Assembly (NCBI GenBank): GCA_022767285.1
Contig: JALENY010000013.1
Coordinates: forward strand, 1-64,000
Source: Lachnospiraceae bacterium
GTDB taxonomy: Bacteria > Bacillota > Clostridia > Lachnospirales > Lachnospiraceae
Direction: 5' to 3'
DNA: 64,000 nt
Each line of letters starts with the position of its first letter. Positions within the stretch are counted from its first letter, which is position 1. Positions 7,573 to 16,386 of this stretch are shown one piece after another. A program made the position numbers and the translations under genes. The notes beneath the pieces were generated by a model. It had not been told where the DNA came from. It worked only from the letters and a program-made list of their open reading frames with translations, and did not search any database.

Positions 7573-9603
7573 ATGGAAGAATTACGATTTAGACAAATTC
7601 ATATGGATTTTCATACAAGTGAAAAAATTAATACTATATGTTCGGAGTTTGATGCAGATGATTTTGCAAGTACATTAGAAAGAGCACATGTTAATTCCGT
7701 TACATGTTTTTCTAGGTGCCACCATGGTATGCTTTATTATAACTCAAAAAAATTCCCACAGTTAATTCATCCAGGACTCAAAAATAATAAAAATCTATTG
7801 GAAAGTCAAATAGACGCTTGTCATAAAAGAGGGATTAAGGTGCCAATATATACAACGGTACAATGGGATTATTACATGAGCATGAACCATCCTGAGTGGA
7901 ATTGTATTAATTCAGACGGTGCTTTTATATATCGATGCTTTGATGGGGAAACTCCGAAAGTATATTTCCCGGGGTTTTATAGGACTTTATGCGTTAATAC
8001 ACCTTATAGACAATTTTTAAAAGATCAAATTGAAGATGTTATTAACGTTGTTGGAAAAAATAATGTAGATGGAATTTTTCTAGATATTGTTAAAGTGGTG
8101 GATTGTTCATGTGAATATTGTAAAAAAGGAATGTTAGAAAAAGGATATAATCCTGAATTGTATGAAGAAAGAATTAAATATGCTCAAGAGATGATTCATG
8201 ATTTTAAAAAAGAAATGACGAAGTTTATTCATAACATAAAGCCTGACATTTCTGTATTTTACAATGGAAGTCATATAGGACCAAGAACAATGAAAGATAA
8301 AGAGTTTTATACACATTGGGAACTGGAATCATTGCCTAGTGGAAAATGGGGATATGCACATTTTGGAAATACTGTTCGATATGCAAGAACCAGTGGGATG
8401 GATTATTTGTCGCATACGGGAAAATTTCATACTTCATGGGGAGATTTCCACTCTATGAAAAACAAAGAAGCTCTAGAATATGAGTGTTTTCGTATGTTAG
8501 CTTATAATTCAAAATGTCTAATAGGTGATCAGCTGCATCCGGATGGACGTATTTCTCCAGAGGTTTATGATTTAATTGGGGACGTATATGCTCAGGTAGA
8601 AAAGAAGGAACCTTGGTGTACAAAGGCAACAGAAGTTGTTGAACTTGGAGTTTTAACCAGCGAATACTATAAGACAGATTCTGATTCATCTTTGAAAAAA
8701 ATCCCTGATGAAATAACTGGAATCTGCGCGTTATTAGATGAGTTAGGGTATCAATTTAACATTATCGATGAAGATGAAGACTTTAGAAAATATAAAATTG
8801 TAATTCTACCAGATAATATTTTATGTAGTGATTTTCTGGCTGACAAAATTGATAATTATATTGCTGATGGGGGAAGGATTATTGCATCTTATCGCTCGGG
8901 ACTAAATTATTCAGAAACAGAATTTGCTATAAAAAGGTTGGGGATTAGTCTTGTTGGAGATGCACCTTATAGTCCGGATTTTTTGGTTCCAACTTCTGAG
9001 TATGGAAAGAGATTATTTAAAACAGAATATGTGATGTATAACCAAGGAAAAGAGATTAAAATAAATGACGCCAAAGAAGTGGTGAAGGCATATATCCCGT
9101 ATTTTAATAGAACATGGGAACATTTTTGTTCTCATTTACACACTCCTTCGTCTCATAAATATGGATATCCAGGAATTACAGAATGTAAGGGAAACTATTA
9201 TTTTATGCATCCAATATTTTCTATATATCAAGAAAAACACCCAAAATGGTGCAAAGAATTTTTGCGAGATGTCTTAGAGACGTTAATTCCTCAACCACTA
9301 ATAAAACACAATGGTCCTAGCACCATGACTGTAACAGTTAATGAACAAAAAGAAAAGGGTCGTTATATAATACACATATTGCATTATATACCTAATAAAA
9401 TTGCAGATGAAATATTAACTATCGAAGATGTCATTCCTTTATATAATATAAAATTAAGCGTTTGTTTACCACATGCTGTTAATGGTGTAACATTAGTGCC
9501 TGATAAAGAACAATTAGATTATGAAATATTTCAAAATAATGAAATATCTTTTACTGTACCTAAAATTTCTGGCCATTGTATGATAGAATTATCATACAAA
9601 TAA
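7573..9603 (+). CDS. GHL6-like putative glycoside hydrolase with beta-galactosidase-trimerisation-like domain
   Basis: The 676-residue cytoplasmic protein has no signal peptide. The first 330 residues resemble the hypothetical glycosyl hydrolase 6 (GHL6) TIM-barrel family: an RQIHMDFHTSE start, a VDGIFLDIV strand with a candidate catalytic aspartate, and a CSCEYCKKGM cysteine cluster typical of these proteins. Residues about 360-480 look like the amidotransferase-like trimerisation domain of GH42-type galactosidases (YKIVILPDNILCSDF, GGRIIASYRSG). The rest is probably a beta domain. As the last gene of the acylase/ABC operon it likely cleaves the sugar part of the imported compound inside the cell. 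The catalytic acid/base and linkage cannot be assigned. Confidence 0.65.
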   Translation: MEELRFRQIHMDFHTSEKINTICSEFDADDFASTLERAHVNSVTCFSRCHHGMLYYNSKKFPQLIHPGLKNNKNLLESQIDACHKRGIKVPIYTTVQWDYYMSMNHPEWNCINSDGAFIYRCFDGETPKVYFPGFYRTLCVNTPYRQFLKDQIEDVINVVGKNNVDGIFLDIVKVVDCSCEYCKKGMLEKGYNPELYEERIKYAQEMIHDFKKEMTKFIHNIKPDISVFYNGSHIGPRTMKDKEFYTHWELESLPSGKWGYAHFGNTVRYARTSGMDYLSHTGKFHTSWGDFHSMKNKEALEYECFRMLAYNSKCLIGDQLHPDGRISPEVYDLIGDVYAQVEKKEPWCTKATEVVELGVLTSEYYKTDSDSSLKKIPDEITGICALLDELGYQFNIIDEDEDFRKYKIVILPDNILCSDFLADKIDNYIADGGRIIASYRSGLNYSETEFAIKRLGISLVGDAPYSPDFLVPTSEYGKRLFKTEYVMYNQGKEIKINDAKEVVKAYIPYFNRTWEHFCSHLHTPSSHKYGYPGITECKGNYYFMHPIFSIYQEKHPKWCKEFLRDVLETLIPQPLIKHNGPSTMTVTVNEQKEKGRYIIHILHYIPNKIADEILTIEDVIPLYNIKLSVCLPHAVNGVTLVPDKEQLDYEIFQNNEISFTVPKISGHCMIELSYK

Positions 9604-9954
9604 TAGTCTAAATAAAAGATTCTAGCGTACATAAATCAAATTCAAAAAGTAATGGATACTATTTTGTTGGCGCATATATACTTATATTATTTATGACTTA
9701 TAACAGAAATGGAATGACAGTAGTTATCGAATCTTACTTGTTGATTTCTTTGGAAAATGCTTTTGTGTCATTCTCCGAAGAATGTGGAAATATATCCAAT
9801 TGTCAATTACTATACAATATAACTAAAAATGGAATCTTAAATTTAAGCAAAAAGGTAAAAAACTTGTACTTTTTATTAATATCTAGTAAAAATAGACAAA
9901 AATTGTTATGATATAGAAAGGTGTGGGGAAAGTTTTGAAAAAGGAGTAAAAAGT
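9604..9954. other. AT-rich intergenic stretch, no convincing gene
   Basis: A 72-codon open frame (9693-9911) has no clear ribosome site and no recognisable similarity, so it is not annotated. The stretch marks the end of the AT-rich first region. Just before 9955 there is a TATGAT-like element and a GGAG site that once served the broken gene downstream. Confidence 0.5.
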
Positions 9955-10430
9955 ATGAAAAAGAAAAAAGTGATCAGCGCGCTTTTGGCTGCCGTTCTGC
10001 TTTCCATTCCGGCTTAGTGGGAATTGGACCTGTAACTGCGGCGGGGCCGGAAAATATTGCGCGTGGGAAAGCGGTAACAGTAAGTAGTGAGGAACGAGAG
10101 AATCCAAAAGCCAATGCGGTGGACGGAAATCATAGCACGCGTTGGGCAACTCCTCAAAATAAAGCTGTTAATGAGTTTATTGAAATAAACTTGGATGGAG
10201 CAAAACCGGTACAGCAGATTCAGGTTTATTTTGAAAAGTCAGATGCCGAGCAGAATATTCTGGGATATCAAGTGGAACTGGAAGAGAATGGCTCATATCA
10301 AGTGGTTCATACAAAGAATGAAAAGGCAAAACAGGAAGAAATTATTCAGTTAGATTCTGTACATACAGCGACAAAGGTCAAAGTAAAGATTTTGAATGTC
10401 GAGATTTACGACCAATTTACGGCAAAATAA
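9955..10430 (+). pseudogene. Frameshifted remnant of a secreted F5/8 type C (discoidin) domain protein
   Basis: A GGAG site leads an ATG at 9955 encoding a signal peptide (MKKKKVISALLAAVLLSIPA) that runs into a TAG at 10015. A one-base shift near 10006-10014 restores the reading LVGIGPVTAAG followed by ENIARGKAVTVSSEE, a standard F5/8C carbohydrate-binding domain of about 130 residues (TRWATPQ and VQQIQVYFEKSDAEQ visible). The protein then stops. Such domains usually sit on much larger glycosidases, so the catalytic part has been lost or was never joined. The signal peptide and domain being in different frames argues for an inactive gene. Confidence 0.72.
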
Positions 10431-10447
10431 GAGAACATGTTTATAAA

Positions 10448-10480
10448 TAGAATCCCTCATGCTTGGGGGATTCTATTTTT
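10448..10480. terminator. Rho-independent terminator between converging genes
   Basis: TAGAATCCC (10448-10456) pairs perfectly with GGGATTCTA (10467-10475), followed by a T tract. It closes the remnant gene and lies 11 bases past the stop of the leftward XRE gene, so it may serve both directions. Confidence 0.75.
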
Positions 10481-10490
10481 ACATATAGAC

Positions 10491-11207
10491 TCAAAGAGCA
10501 TCTAAATCGAACAGATGGGATTTATAATCCTTAACTTTCAGCGAGGCATTACGTGCACCGCAGGGAACAATCTCCAAACCATCCTGCTCCAAAAGATGTT
10601 GTTGCTGATCCCGATTTTTGAATCGCGTGGTGGCATAGAGCTGACCATTGGCGGACAATTCACGCCAGAACGGATATGTCATGTTGAGTTCTTCCATATA
10701 ACTGCCTTGAACTTCGATTACAATAACCTCAACATTGTATTTTTTCTTAAAATACGCTTCCACCGTTTTACAGGTAACGACCTTGCCGGCAGGGAATTTA
10801 CGCATTAAGTCCATATATTCCTGCAAGGGAATATATCGGGACGGTTTTGCAGGATAGTGGATTACATCAGAAGGATATTCCTGCGTAGAATTCTTGATGG
10901 GATTTTTCGTGGGCTCAGTTTCCTTCTTTTCGTTATCCTTAATTTCAGGGAAGAACATATATGGGTCCAGCTTCAAAACAGCGCATACGGCTAAAAAGAT
11001 CCTTGCACCGGAGGAACGGAATGCGCCTTCCTGTCCTTCGATACGGGCATATTGTCGCAGCAGAATACCGGCTGCATCTGCAACCTGGGCTTGTGTCATA
11101 CCAAGTTCTAATCTGCGCTGACGCAGAATTTGATGGGTCTTCTGCATTAAAACATAGGTCTCACCATTGATCGTCGTCGTGGTTTCCTTAAATGGAATAA
11201 ACTGCAT
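10491..11207 (-). CDS. XRE regulator fused to an alkyltransferase-like (MGMT-fold) domain
   Basis: The 238-residue protein has an N-terminal Cro/C1 helix-turn-helix (about residues 25-85, LGMTQAQVADAAGI), a lysine/proline-rich linker (about 88-120), and a C-terminal domain resembling the DNA-binding half of O6-alkylguanine transferases (KFPAGKVVTCKTVEAYF, then YPFWRELSANGQL and LLEQDGLEIV). The methyl-acceptor motif PCHR reads PFWR here, so it would bind but not repair alkylated DNA, as in alkyltransferase-like (ATL) proteins. The start has a GGGAG site. It is divergent from an AAA/DUF4143 gene with a shared upstream region. A role as a sensor-repressor of that gene is inferred. Confidence 0.65.
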   Translation of the reverse strand: MQFIPFKETTTTINGETYVLMQKTHQILRQRRLELGMTQAQVADAAGILLRQYARIEGQEGAFRSSGARIFLAVCAVLKLDPYMFFPEIKDNEKKETEPTKNPIKNSTQEYPSDVIHYPAKPSRYIPLQEYMDLMRKFPAGKVVTCKTVEAYFKKKYNVEVIVIEVQGSYMEELNMTYPFWRELSANGQLYATTRFKNRDQQQHLLEQDGLEIVPCGARNASLKVKDYKSHLFDLDAL

Positions 11208-11343
11208 GATAGGCTCCCTTTATTAAAAACGAAATATGTCACACAGGACATATTTATTGCATATTGATTTTCGCTTATGTCAAGTGACTTCAAACATAAT
11301 TTTTTGGATATCCCGCAAATGCAGAAATTGTCGAAAACAAAAA

Positions 11344-11394
11344 GTTTGTGCTATTGATTGCATAAAACTTGATTATTGATGAGGTTTGTGCTAT
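11344..11394. repeat. Direct repeat pair in promoter of AAA gene
   Basis: GTTTGTGCTAT occurs at 11344-11354 and 11384-11394, exactly 40 bases apart (about four helical turns). The second copy overlaps the extended -10 of the AAA gene promoter. It is a candidate binding site for the adjacent XRE-fusion regulator. Confidence 0.45.
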
Positions 11395-11397
11395 GCT
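11369..11397 (+). promoter_or_regulatory. Putative promoter of AAA/DUF4143 gene
   Basis: TTGATT (11369-11374), a 17-base spacer and TATGCT (11392-11397) with an extended -10 TGC ahead. It lies 27 bases before the AAA start. Confidence 0.5.
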
Positions 11398-11423
11398 CAA
11401 CTTGCATGAGGAGGTGCAAATCA

Positions 11424-12737
11424 ATGATTGACACACACGAACTGAAAAAACGAGATTTGTATTTGAAAAAGATCATTGCATTCAGGGATACGGAGCCTGT
11501 AAAGGTCGTTACCGGCATCCGTCGCTGCGGCAAATCCAGCCTGTTGAAACTGATGGTGCAGCACCTGAAAGAAACCGGTGTTGCCGATGAGCAGATCATC
11601 GAAATGAATTTTGAATCCCATGAGTTCAAAAAGATGTCTGCAGATGATTTCTATGAATATGTTAAGGCCAGAGTTGTCCCTGGCAAGAGAATGTATCTGT
11701 TCTTTGATGAGTTGCAACGAATTGAAAAGTGGGAGGATACCGTAAATTCCTTCCGCGTGGACTTCAACTGTGATATTTACATCACCGGCTCCAATGCCTA
11801 TCTGCTTTCCTCTGAGTATTCCACCTATTTGTCCGGTAGATGTGTGGAAATCAGGATGCTGCCGCTGTCCTTCAGCGAGTTCCTGTATTTCCATGATTTT
11901 GAGGTAAAGGAGACAAAAAGTGCCCTTGGCGGCACAAGGCTCCAGGCGTTTGACAGATCCGGTGAGCGTTATGAGCTGCGGGAAGTGTTTGATGCCTATA
12001 TGCGCTTCGGCGGGATGCCCGGTATTGCGGATGTGGGACTGGATCAGGAAAAGGCATTGGTTCTGCTGGACGGTATTTATTCCACAGTCATCGTCCGTGA
12101 TATTTTGGAGAGAGAAAAGCGTCGGGGGCAGAGACAGATCACTGATCCTGTTTTGCTCCGGAAAATTATCCTGTTCCTTGCTGATAACATTGGCAGCAGC
12201 GTTTCGGTGTCCTCCATTGGAAATACGCTGGTCAACGAAGGTTTGCTGGAGGATGGGAAGCGAAAGGGCACACCCAGTGCCCACACGGTGCAAGCCTATG
12301 TCAATGCTTTGTTGGAGTCCTATTTCTACTATGATATCAAGCGCTTCGACATCAAGGGAAAAGAATATCTCAGAACCCTTGGCAAGTATTATATAGTAGA
12401 TATTGGCCTCAGAAATTATCTGCTTGGGCTCAGAAACCGTGACAGCGGTCATGCCATCGAGAATGTGGTATACTTTGAACTGCTCCGCAGAGGCTATGAT
12501 GTGGCAATTGGCAAAGTGGACAATGCCGAAGTGGATTTCGTTGCTGTGAAAGCAGATGACAAACTGTATGTGCAGGTTACAGAATCCATGGCGAGCGAGG
12601 ATGTTCGACGCCGTGAACTTGCGCCGCTGCAGAAAATCAATGACAACTATGAAAAAATCGTGTTGTCGCTTGACCCCGGCCTGGATGCGTCCTACGATGG
12701 GATTAAGTCTCTGAATCTGATAAACTGGCTGCTGTGA
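11424..12737 (+). CDS. AAA family ATPase with DUF4143 domain
   Basis: The 437-residue protein has an N-terminal AAA ATPase with Walker A GIRRCGKSS (K37) and Walker B YLFFDELQ, followed by a C-terminal DUF4143 segment (about 200-400) of the restriction-endonuclease-like fold, including VDFVAVKADDKLYVQV near the end. This is the common stand-alone ATPase family of anaerobes whose substrate is unknown. Start 11424 is chosen because GAGGAGG precedes it closely; the frame is open from 11376. It is divergent from the XRE-fusion gene. A stress or mobile-element function is possible but unproven. Confidence 0.85.
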   Translation: MIDTHELKKRDLYLKKIIAFRDTEPVKVVTGIRRCGKSSLLKLMVQHLKETGVADEQIIEMNFESHEFKKMSADDFYEYVKARVVPGKRMYLFFDELQRIEKWEDTVNSFRVDFNCDIYITGSNAYLLSSEYSTYLSGRCVEIRMLPLSFSEFLYFHDFEVKETKSALGGTRLQAFDRSGERYELREVFDAYMRFGGMPGIADVGLDQEKALVLLDGIYSTVIVRDILEREKRRGQRQITDPVLLRKIILFLADNIGSSVSVSSIGNTLVNEGLLEDGKRKGTPSAHTVQAYVNALLESYFYYDIKRFDIKGKEYLRTLGKYYIVDIGLRNYLLGLRNRDSGHAIENVVYFELLRRGYDVAIGKVDNAEVDFVAVKADDKLYVQVTESMASEDVRRRELAPLQKINDNYEKIVLSLDPGLDASYDGIKSLNLINWLL

Positions 12738-13094
12738 TCGCCTATGCGGAATTTGCATTGCCGATGACCAGATCGTTGCCGCCGCAGGAATAATTCCCCA
12801 GCTATTATGAGATTCCGGGATACGGAATCCCTGCGTATTAAAACTTAAAGCCGGCGTCCCTCCTTTGTTTGGGAGCGACGCTGGCTTATTGTTTAATTGA
12901 CGAGAAAAAACGAAAGGAGTCTGTATGATGAAGGGGGAAAAAAGGGGGAAAATAGTTGCCAACGATTACTTGACAGTAACATGTGAATTGAAATACTCAA
13001 TTTAAAATTGAAAAATGTGTTGGGAATATGATATGCTCTTTTTAACGTTGTTAATGTTTTTATCTTTTATCTTTTATCTTGAATGAGGTTAGCG
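12738..13094 (+). other. Intergenic stretch with terminator and a possible 26-codon ORF
   Basis: After the AAA gene there is an imperfect hairpin (12848-12887). An AAAGGAG site then leads a 26-codon frame at 12925-13005 (begins MMKGEKRGKIVAND) with no recognised similarity. TTGACA at 12970 may begin a promoter for the small XRE gene, though no good -10 follows. Nothing else is visible. Confidence 0.4.
12848..12887 (+). terminator. Hairpin terminator after AAA gene
   Basis: AAGCCGGCGTCCCTCC pairs with the following GGGAGCGACGCTGGCTT with two mismatches and a TTTGTTT loop. A T-rich stretch follows (ATTGTTT). It is about 110 bases past the AAA stop. Confidence 0.55.
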
Positions 13095-13304
13095 ATGAAA
13101 GTTAGTTACAATAGGTTATGGAAACGTTTGATTGATGAAAGTATGATGAAGAGAGACCTTAGATTAAAGGCTGGGCTTACGACAAATGTGATTGCCAAGA
13201 TTGGAAAAAATGAACATGTTTCAACAGAAGTGATTTGCAAAATATGCGAAACTCTGGGGTGTAATGTCGATGATATCATAGAATTCATACCTGAAGATAA
13301 GTAA
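13095..13304 (+). CDS. Small XRE-family transcriptional regulator
   Basis: This 69-residue protein is almost entirely a Cro/C1-type helix-turn-helix (KVSYNRLWKRLIDESM, then the recognition helix TTNVIAKIGKNEHVS, ending in the LGCNVDDIIEF tail typical of the HTH_26 group). GAGG lies six bases before the ATG at 13095, which is preferred over the in-frame ATG at 13083. Such single-domain repressors often control neighbouring accessory genes. Its target here is not evident; the next gene is a DUF3786-like protein 178 bases away. Confidence 0.8.
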   Translation: MKVSYNRLWKRLIDESMMKRDLRLKAGLTTNVIAKIGKNEHVSTEVICKICETLGCNVDDIIEFIPEDK

Positions 13305-13482
13305 CGGAAAGAAGATGAAAAAATGATAGTATACGATGGATTAAAAACAGATTTTTTATCCAGCTGTTAGAACGATTCTATCGCAATTGAGATTGAAGAA
13401 AATATTCTATTATTGCTCCGAAGGGTTACTCATTTTCGATGAAATAAGAAATTGACAATTTATAGACGAGGAGGAACAGACG

Positions 13483-14115
13483 GTGGTATCCAATTACGAA
13501 ATCATGCGTAATCAAATGCGTGGAGAGTTTGTAAAATATAATCAGGAAAAAATGATAAAAAAGTTTTCGCTTAGAAATGATGAGAATTACATTTATATGG
13601 AGTTTATGTTAAGAGAATACAGAATTAATCGTAAAACCGGAGTGGTAGAATGGTCAGAAAATAGTTTTTCAACAAGTGTTGAAGCAGATTATAATGAATC
13701 CATGACGATTTATGACATACTTTGTTATTCAAAAAATGACTGTAGCCTTTCAGGAAATTACTGTCCGGTTAATATGCTGAAAGGAACAGTGAAATCGAGT
13801 GATGTAGGAAGCAATATGTTTCAGAAATCAGCAGATGAGTTCAACGGAAGATTAACGGAACTGGAATCTGTATGCGGCATTTTTGGAGAAAAACTTGAAT
13901 TGAAAGGTGATGTGGCAGTAAAATTGTATCCTTTTACTTTTTTACCAGTTATCATCCAATACTGGGAGGCGGATGAAGAATTCCCTGCAAATCTAAAGTT
14001 TATGTTTGATGAGAATATTTTGGATTATATGCATTTTGAAACGATTTTCTTTATGACGGGGCATATTGTGAAGAGAATACAGGAAATGATGAAAACCAAT
14101 TTCAATATATGTTAG
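13483..14115 (+). CDS. DUF3786-like protein
   Basis: The 210-residue soluble protein starts with GTG behind a well-placed GAGGAGG site. It resembles the DUF3786 proteins of anaerobic Clostridia, recognisable mainly by the C-terminal stretch FTFLPVIIQYWEADEEFPA followed by a helical DYMHFETIFFMTGH segment. The function of this family is not established. The gene lies between two XRE-type regulator genes, and no operon partner is obvious. Confidence 0.6.
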   Translation: MVSNYEIMRNQMRGEFVKYNQEKMIKKFSLRNDENYIYMEFMLREYRINRKTGVVEWSENSFSTSVEADYNESMTIYDILCYSKNDCSLSGNYCPVNMLKGTVKSSDVGSNMFQKSADEFNGRLTELESVCGIFGEKLELKGDVAVKLYPFTFLPVIIQYWEADEEFPANLKFMFDENILDYMHFETIFFMTGHIVKRIQEMMKTNFNIC

Positions 14116-14239
14116 AACGTTAACTTGATAGCAAATGATTCGTTTTGGGCCTGGCGCTGATTTGTATGAAGTCAACTCTACTTTCCGTAGGTACAAAATA
14201 AATGAACGAAAGGTTATCATTATCTTGGAGGTGGAGAAA

Positions 14240-14917
14240 ATGAACCAATATGTTACAGGTGCAGTTATTAAAGAGCTGCGTGAGAAAAATGAAATGACCC
14301 AATTACAATTAGCAGATAAGCTGGGAGTGAGTGACAAGACCATTTCAAAGTGGGAGACTGGGAAAGGATATCCGGATATCACATTGCTTGAGTCTATAGC
14401 AGATGCTTTTTCCGTATCAGTTACAGAACTGATTTCCGGAAATACGGTCTATAATTCAAATGTATCTGCAAATGTACTGAAATCAAAATTCTATATTTGT
14501 CCAATTTGCGGAAACGTGATTCATAGTATGGGAGAAGCAGTCATTCATTGTCACGGCGTTCTTATGACAGCAGCGGAGCCGGAAGAAACCGACGAGAATC
14601 ATAAGATATTCATTGAGCGAACAGAGGATGAGTATTATGTTCGCATAGAACATAATATGACAAAAAACCATTATATTTCTTTTATGGCTGCTTTATCTTC
14701 TGACAGAATACAGATGGTAAAGCTTTATCCGGAGGGAAATGCAGAGACAAGATTTAAGATAGGTGGAGTAAAAAGAATTTTATTCTACTGTAACCGGGAC
14801 GGGTTGTTTTATATAGATCCTGTGAAAGGAATTGATGATAAAGAAAGTGGCTATGATAATGCCCGGGAGAGAAGAGAATTAGAGAGAGCCGCTAAAATTC
14901 TATTTGAATACCCTTAA
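14240..14917 (+). CDS. XRE regulator fused to a superoxide-reductase-like domain
   Basis: The 225-residue protein begins with a Cro/C1 helix-turn-helix (residues about 6-62, MTQLQLADKLGVSDKTISKW). The C-terminal half starts with a CPICGN zinc/iron-type knuckle and then follows the desulfoferrodoxin/neelaredoxin pattern: IEHNMTKNHYISF carries the paired histidines, and CNRDGLF the cysteine ligand of the Fe(His)4Cys centre. The usual CN-x-HG histidine is aspartate here, so metal binding or activity may be altered. GGAGGTGG precedes the start at 14240. A redox- or superoxide-sensing regulator is the natural reading (inference). Confidence 0.75.
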   Translation: MNQYVTGAVIKELREKNEMTQLQLADKLGVSDKTISKWETGKGYPDITLLESIADAFSVSVTELISGNTVYNSNVSANVLKSKFYICPICGNVIHSMGEAVIHCHGVLMTAAEPEETDENHKIFIERTEDEYYVRIEHNMTKNHYISFMAALSSDRIQMVKLYPEGNAETRFKIGGVKRILFYCNRDGLFYIDPVKGIDDKESGYDNARERRELERAAKILFEYP

Positions 14918-15035
14918 ATTATAATCTTGAAAATATTCACCATTAGTAAAGCATTCGTCAACACGGTTGGAGACGTATAATGTGGACTTCCAGAAGTTTT
15001 TAAACCTAACCACTAATGCAAAAAGGAAAATCCAT

Positions 15036-16386
15036 ATGTATTACGATTTTGAGATACCGTTGCCAGATGCTCCAGGCAAACTTGCCTATGAAAGACATGG
15101 TGATACGACCTATGTTAAGTACGAATATAAACGGACTTACGATCCGGAAAAGAAGTTCACATATCCAAAGTGTGCGACAATAGGTAAACGTTCGAAGGAG
15201 AATCCGGATATGTTCCGGCCAAACCAGAATTATCTGACATACTTTCCGAATGCAGAGATGCCAATCTCTGATTACCGGAGCACACGAAGCAGCTGTCTGC
15301 GTGCTGGTGCTTTCATTGTGATGAGGAAGATTATAAAAGACTATAAGCTGGAAGATATACTGGGAATGCATTTCCAGGATCGTGATCTTGGTCTTTTTCT
15401 GGATCTTGCAGTGTATTCCATAATTACAGAAGATAATGCAGGTCAGTATTATCCGGATTACGCTTACAATCACCCGCTGTTTACGCAAAATATGAGGATA
15501 TACAGTGATTCTACAGTTTCTGCTTTTCTTCAGTCAGTCACGGAAGATCAGAATGCCGGTTCTTTGAATGAGTGGAACAGTTCCAGAAATCATCGCGAAA
15601 AAAATATATATCCTATGATTCCACAAACAAAAACAGCCAGGCGGGTGATGTTGAAATCGTAGAGGATGTAAAGCCCAAGGTTGATATGGGATTTCCGGTA
15701 TTTAACTACTCTGTGGGATATGATGTGAATAACCGGGAACCCTTATTCTATGAAAAATATCCGGGAAGCATTGTAGATACATCGCAGCTCAAACTGATGC
15801 TGAACAAGGCACAGGGATATGGATATAAAAAAGTTGGTTTTATTCTGGACCGCGGATACTTCTCGAAACAGAACATCGAGCAAATGGATAAATGTGGATA
15901 CAGCTTTATTATCATGGTAAGGGAATGGCGGATCTGGTATCAGAACTGATTTTGAGCAATAAAGGCAGTTTTGAAAATAAGAGAAGCTGTGACATGGATG
16001 AGTTTGGGGTTTATGGAAAAACCGTAAAAGGAAGGCTGTATGAATCAGACGGGAAGGAGAGGTATTTTCATATATACCACAGCATATCGAAGGAAGCCTC
16101 TGAAAGAATCCGGTTTGAAGACAAACGGAAGACCATGAAAACATATATGATGGCCCGTCAGGGCGAAGAATTCACCTTCGGTCCTATGTGTAAAAAGTAC
16201 TTCTATCTGCATTATGACAAGGACAATAAAATCTTCCTGTTGCCGGAAGAAAACACACAGGTCACAGAAAGGGAACTGGACCTGTGCGGGTATTTTGTTA
16301 TCATTACATCGGAGAAAATGACAGCGAAGGAAGCACTGCATATCGATAAAAGCCGGGATATGTATTGCACAACAATTGGGCACTGA
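15036..16386 (+). pseudogene. Broken IS1634-family (IS4-type DDE) transposase
   Basis: The ATG at 15036 has an AAAGGA site and begins MYYDFEIPLPDAPGK, typical of IS1634-like transposases. The frame shifts -1 in a run of seven A near 15597-15604, just before the catalytic YISYDSTNKN. It continues through the second catalytic aspartate in FILDRGYFSK, then shifts again near 15918 (MV to KGMADLVSEL). The last homologous part is SRD near 16365. The third catalytic residue and about 150 C-terminal residues are missing. No clear terminal inverted repeats were found by eye. It is a dead insertion-sequence remnant. Confidence 0.8.

Noticed and set aside
9693-9911. 72-codon open frame in the AT-rich intergenic DNA
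   Set aside because: It has no ribosome site and no recognisable similarity, and its composition matches random AT-rich sequence.
10491-12737. XRE-fusion and AAA gene as a toxin-antitoxin or phage-defence pair
   Set aside because: They are divergent rather than overlapping, and neither protein resembles a known toxin or defence effector. It is kept as a sensing hypothesis only.
11421-12962. 513-codon open frame opposite the AAA/DUF4143 gene
   Set aside because: It runs antisense across a gene with clear Walker motifs and has no recognisable domains, so it is a coding shadow.
12925-13005. 26-codon frame with an AAAGGAG site
   Set aside because: It has a good ribosome site but is very short and unrecognised. 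It is mentioned only within the intergenic entry.
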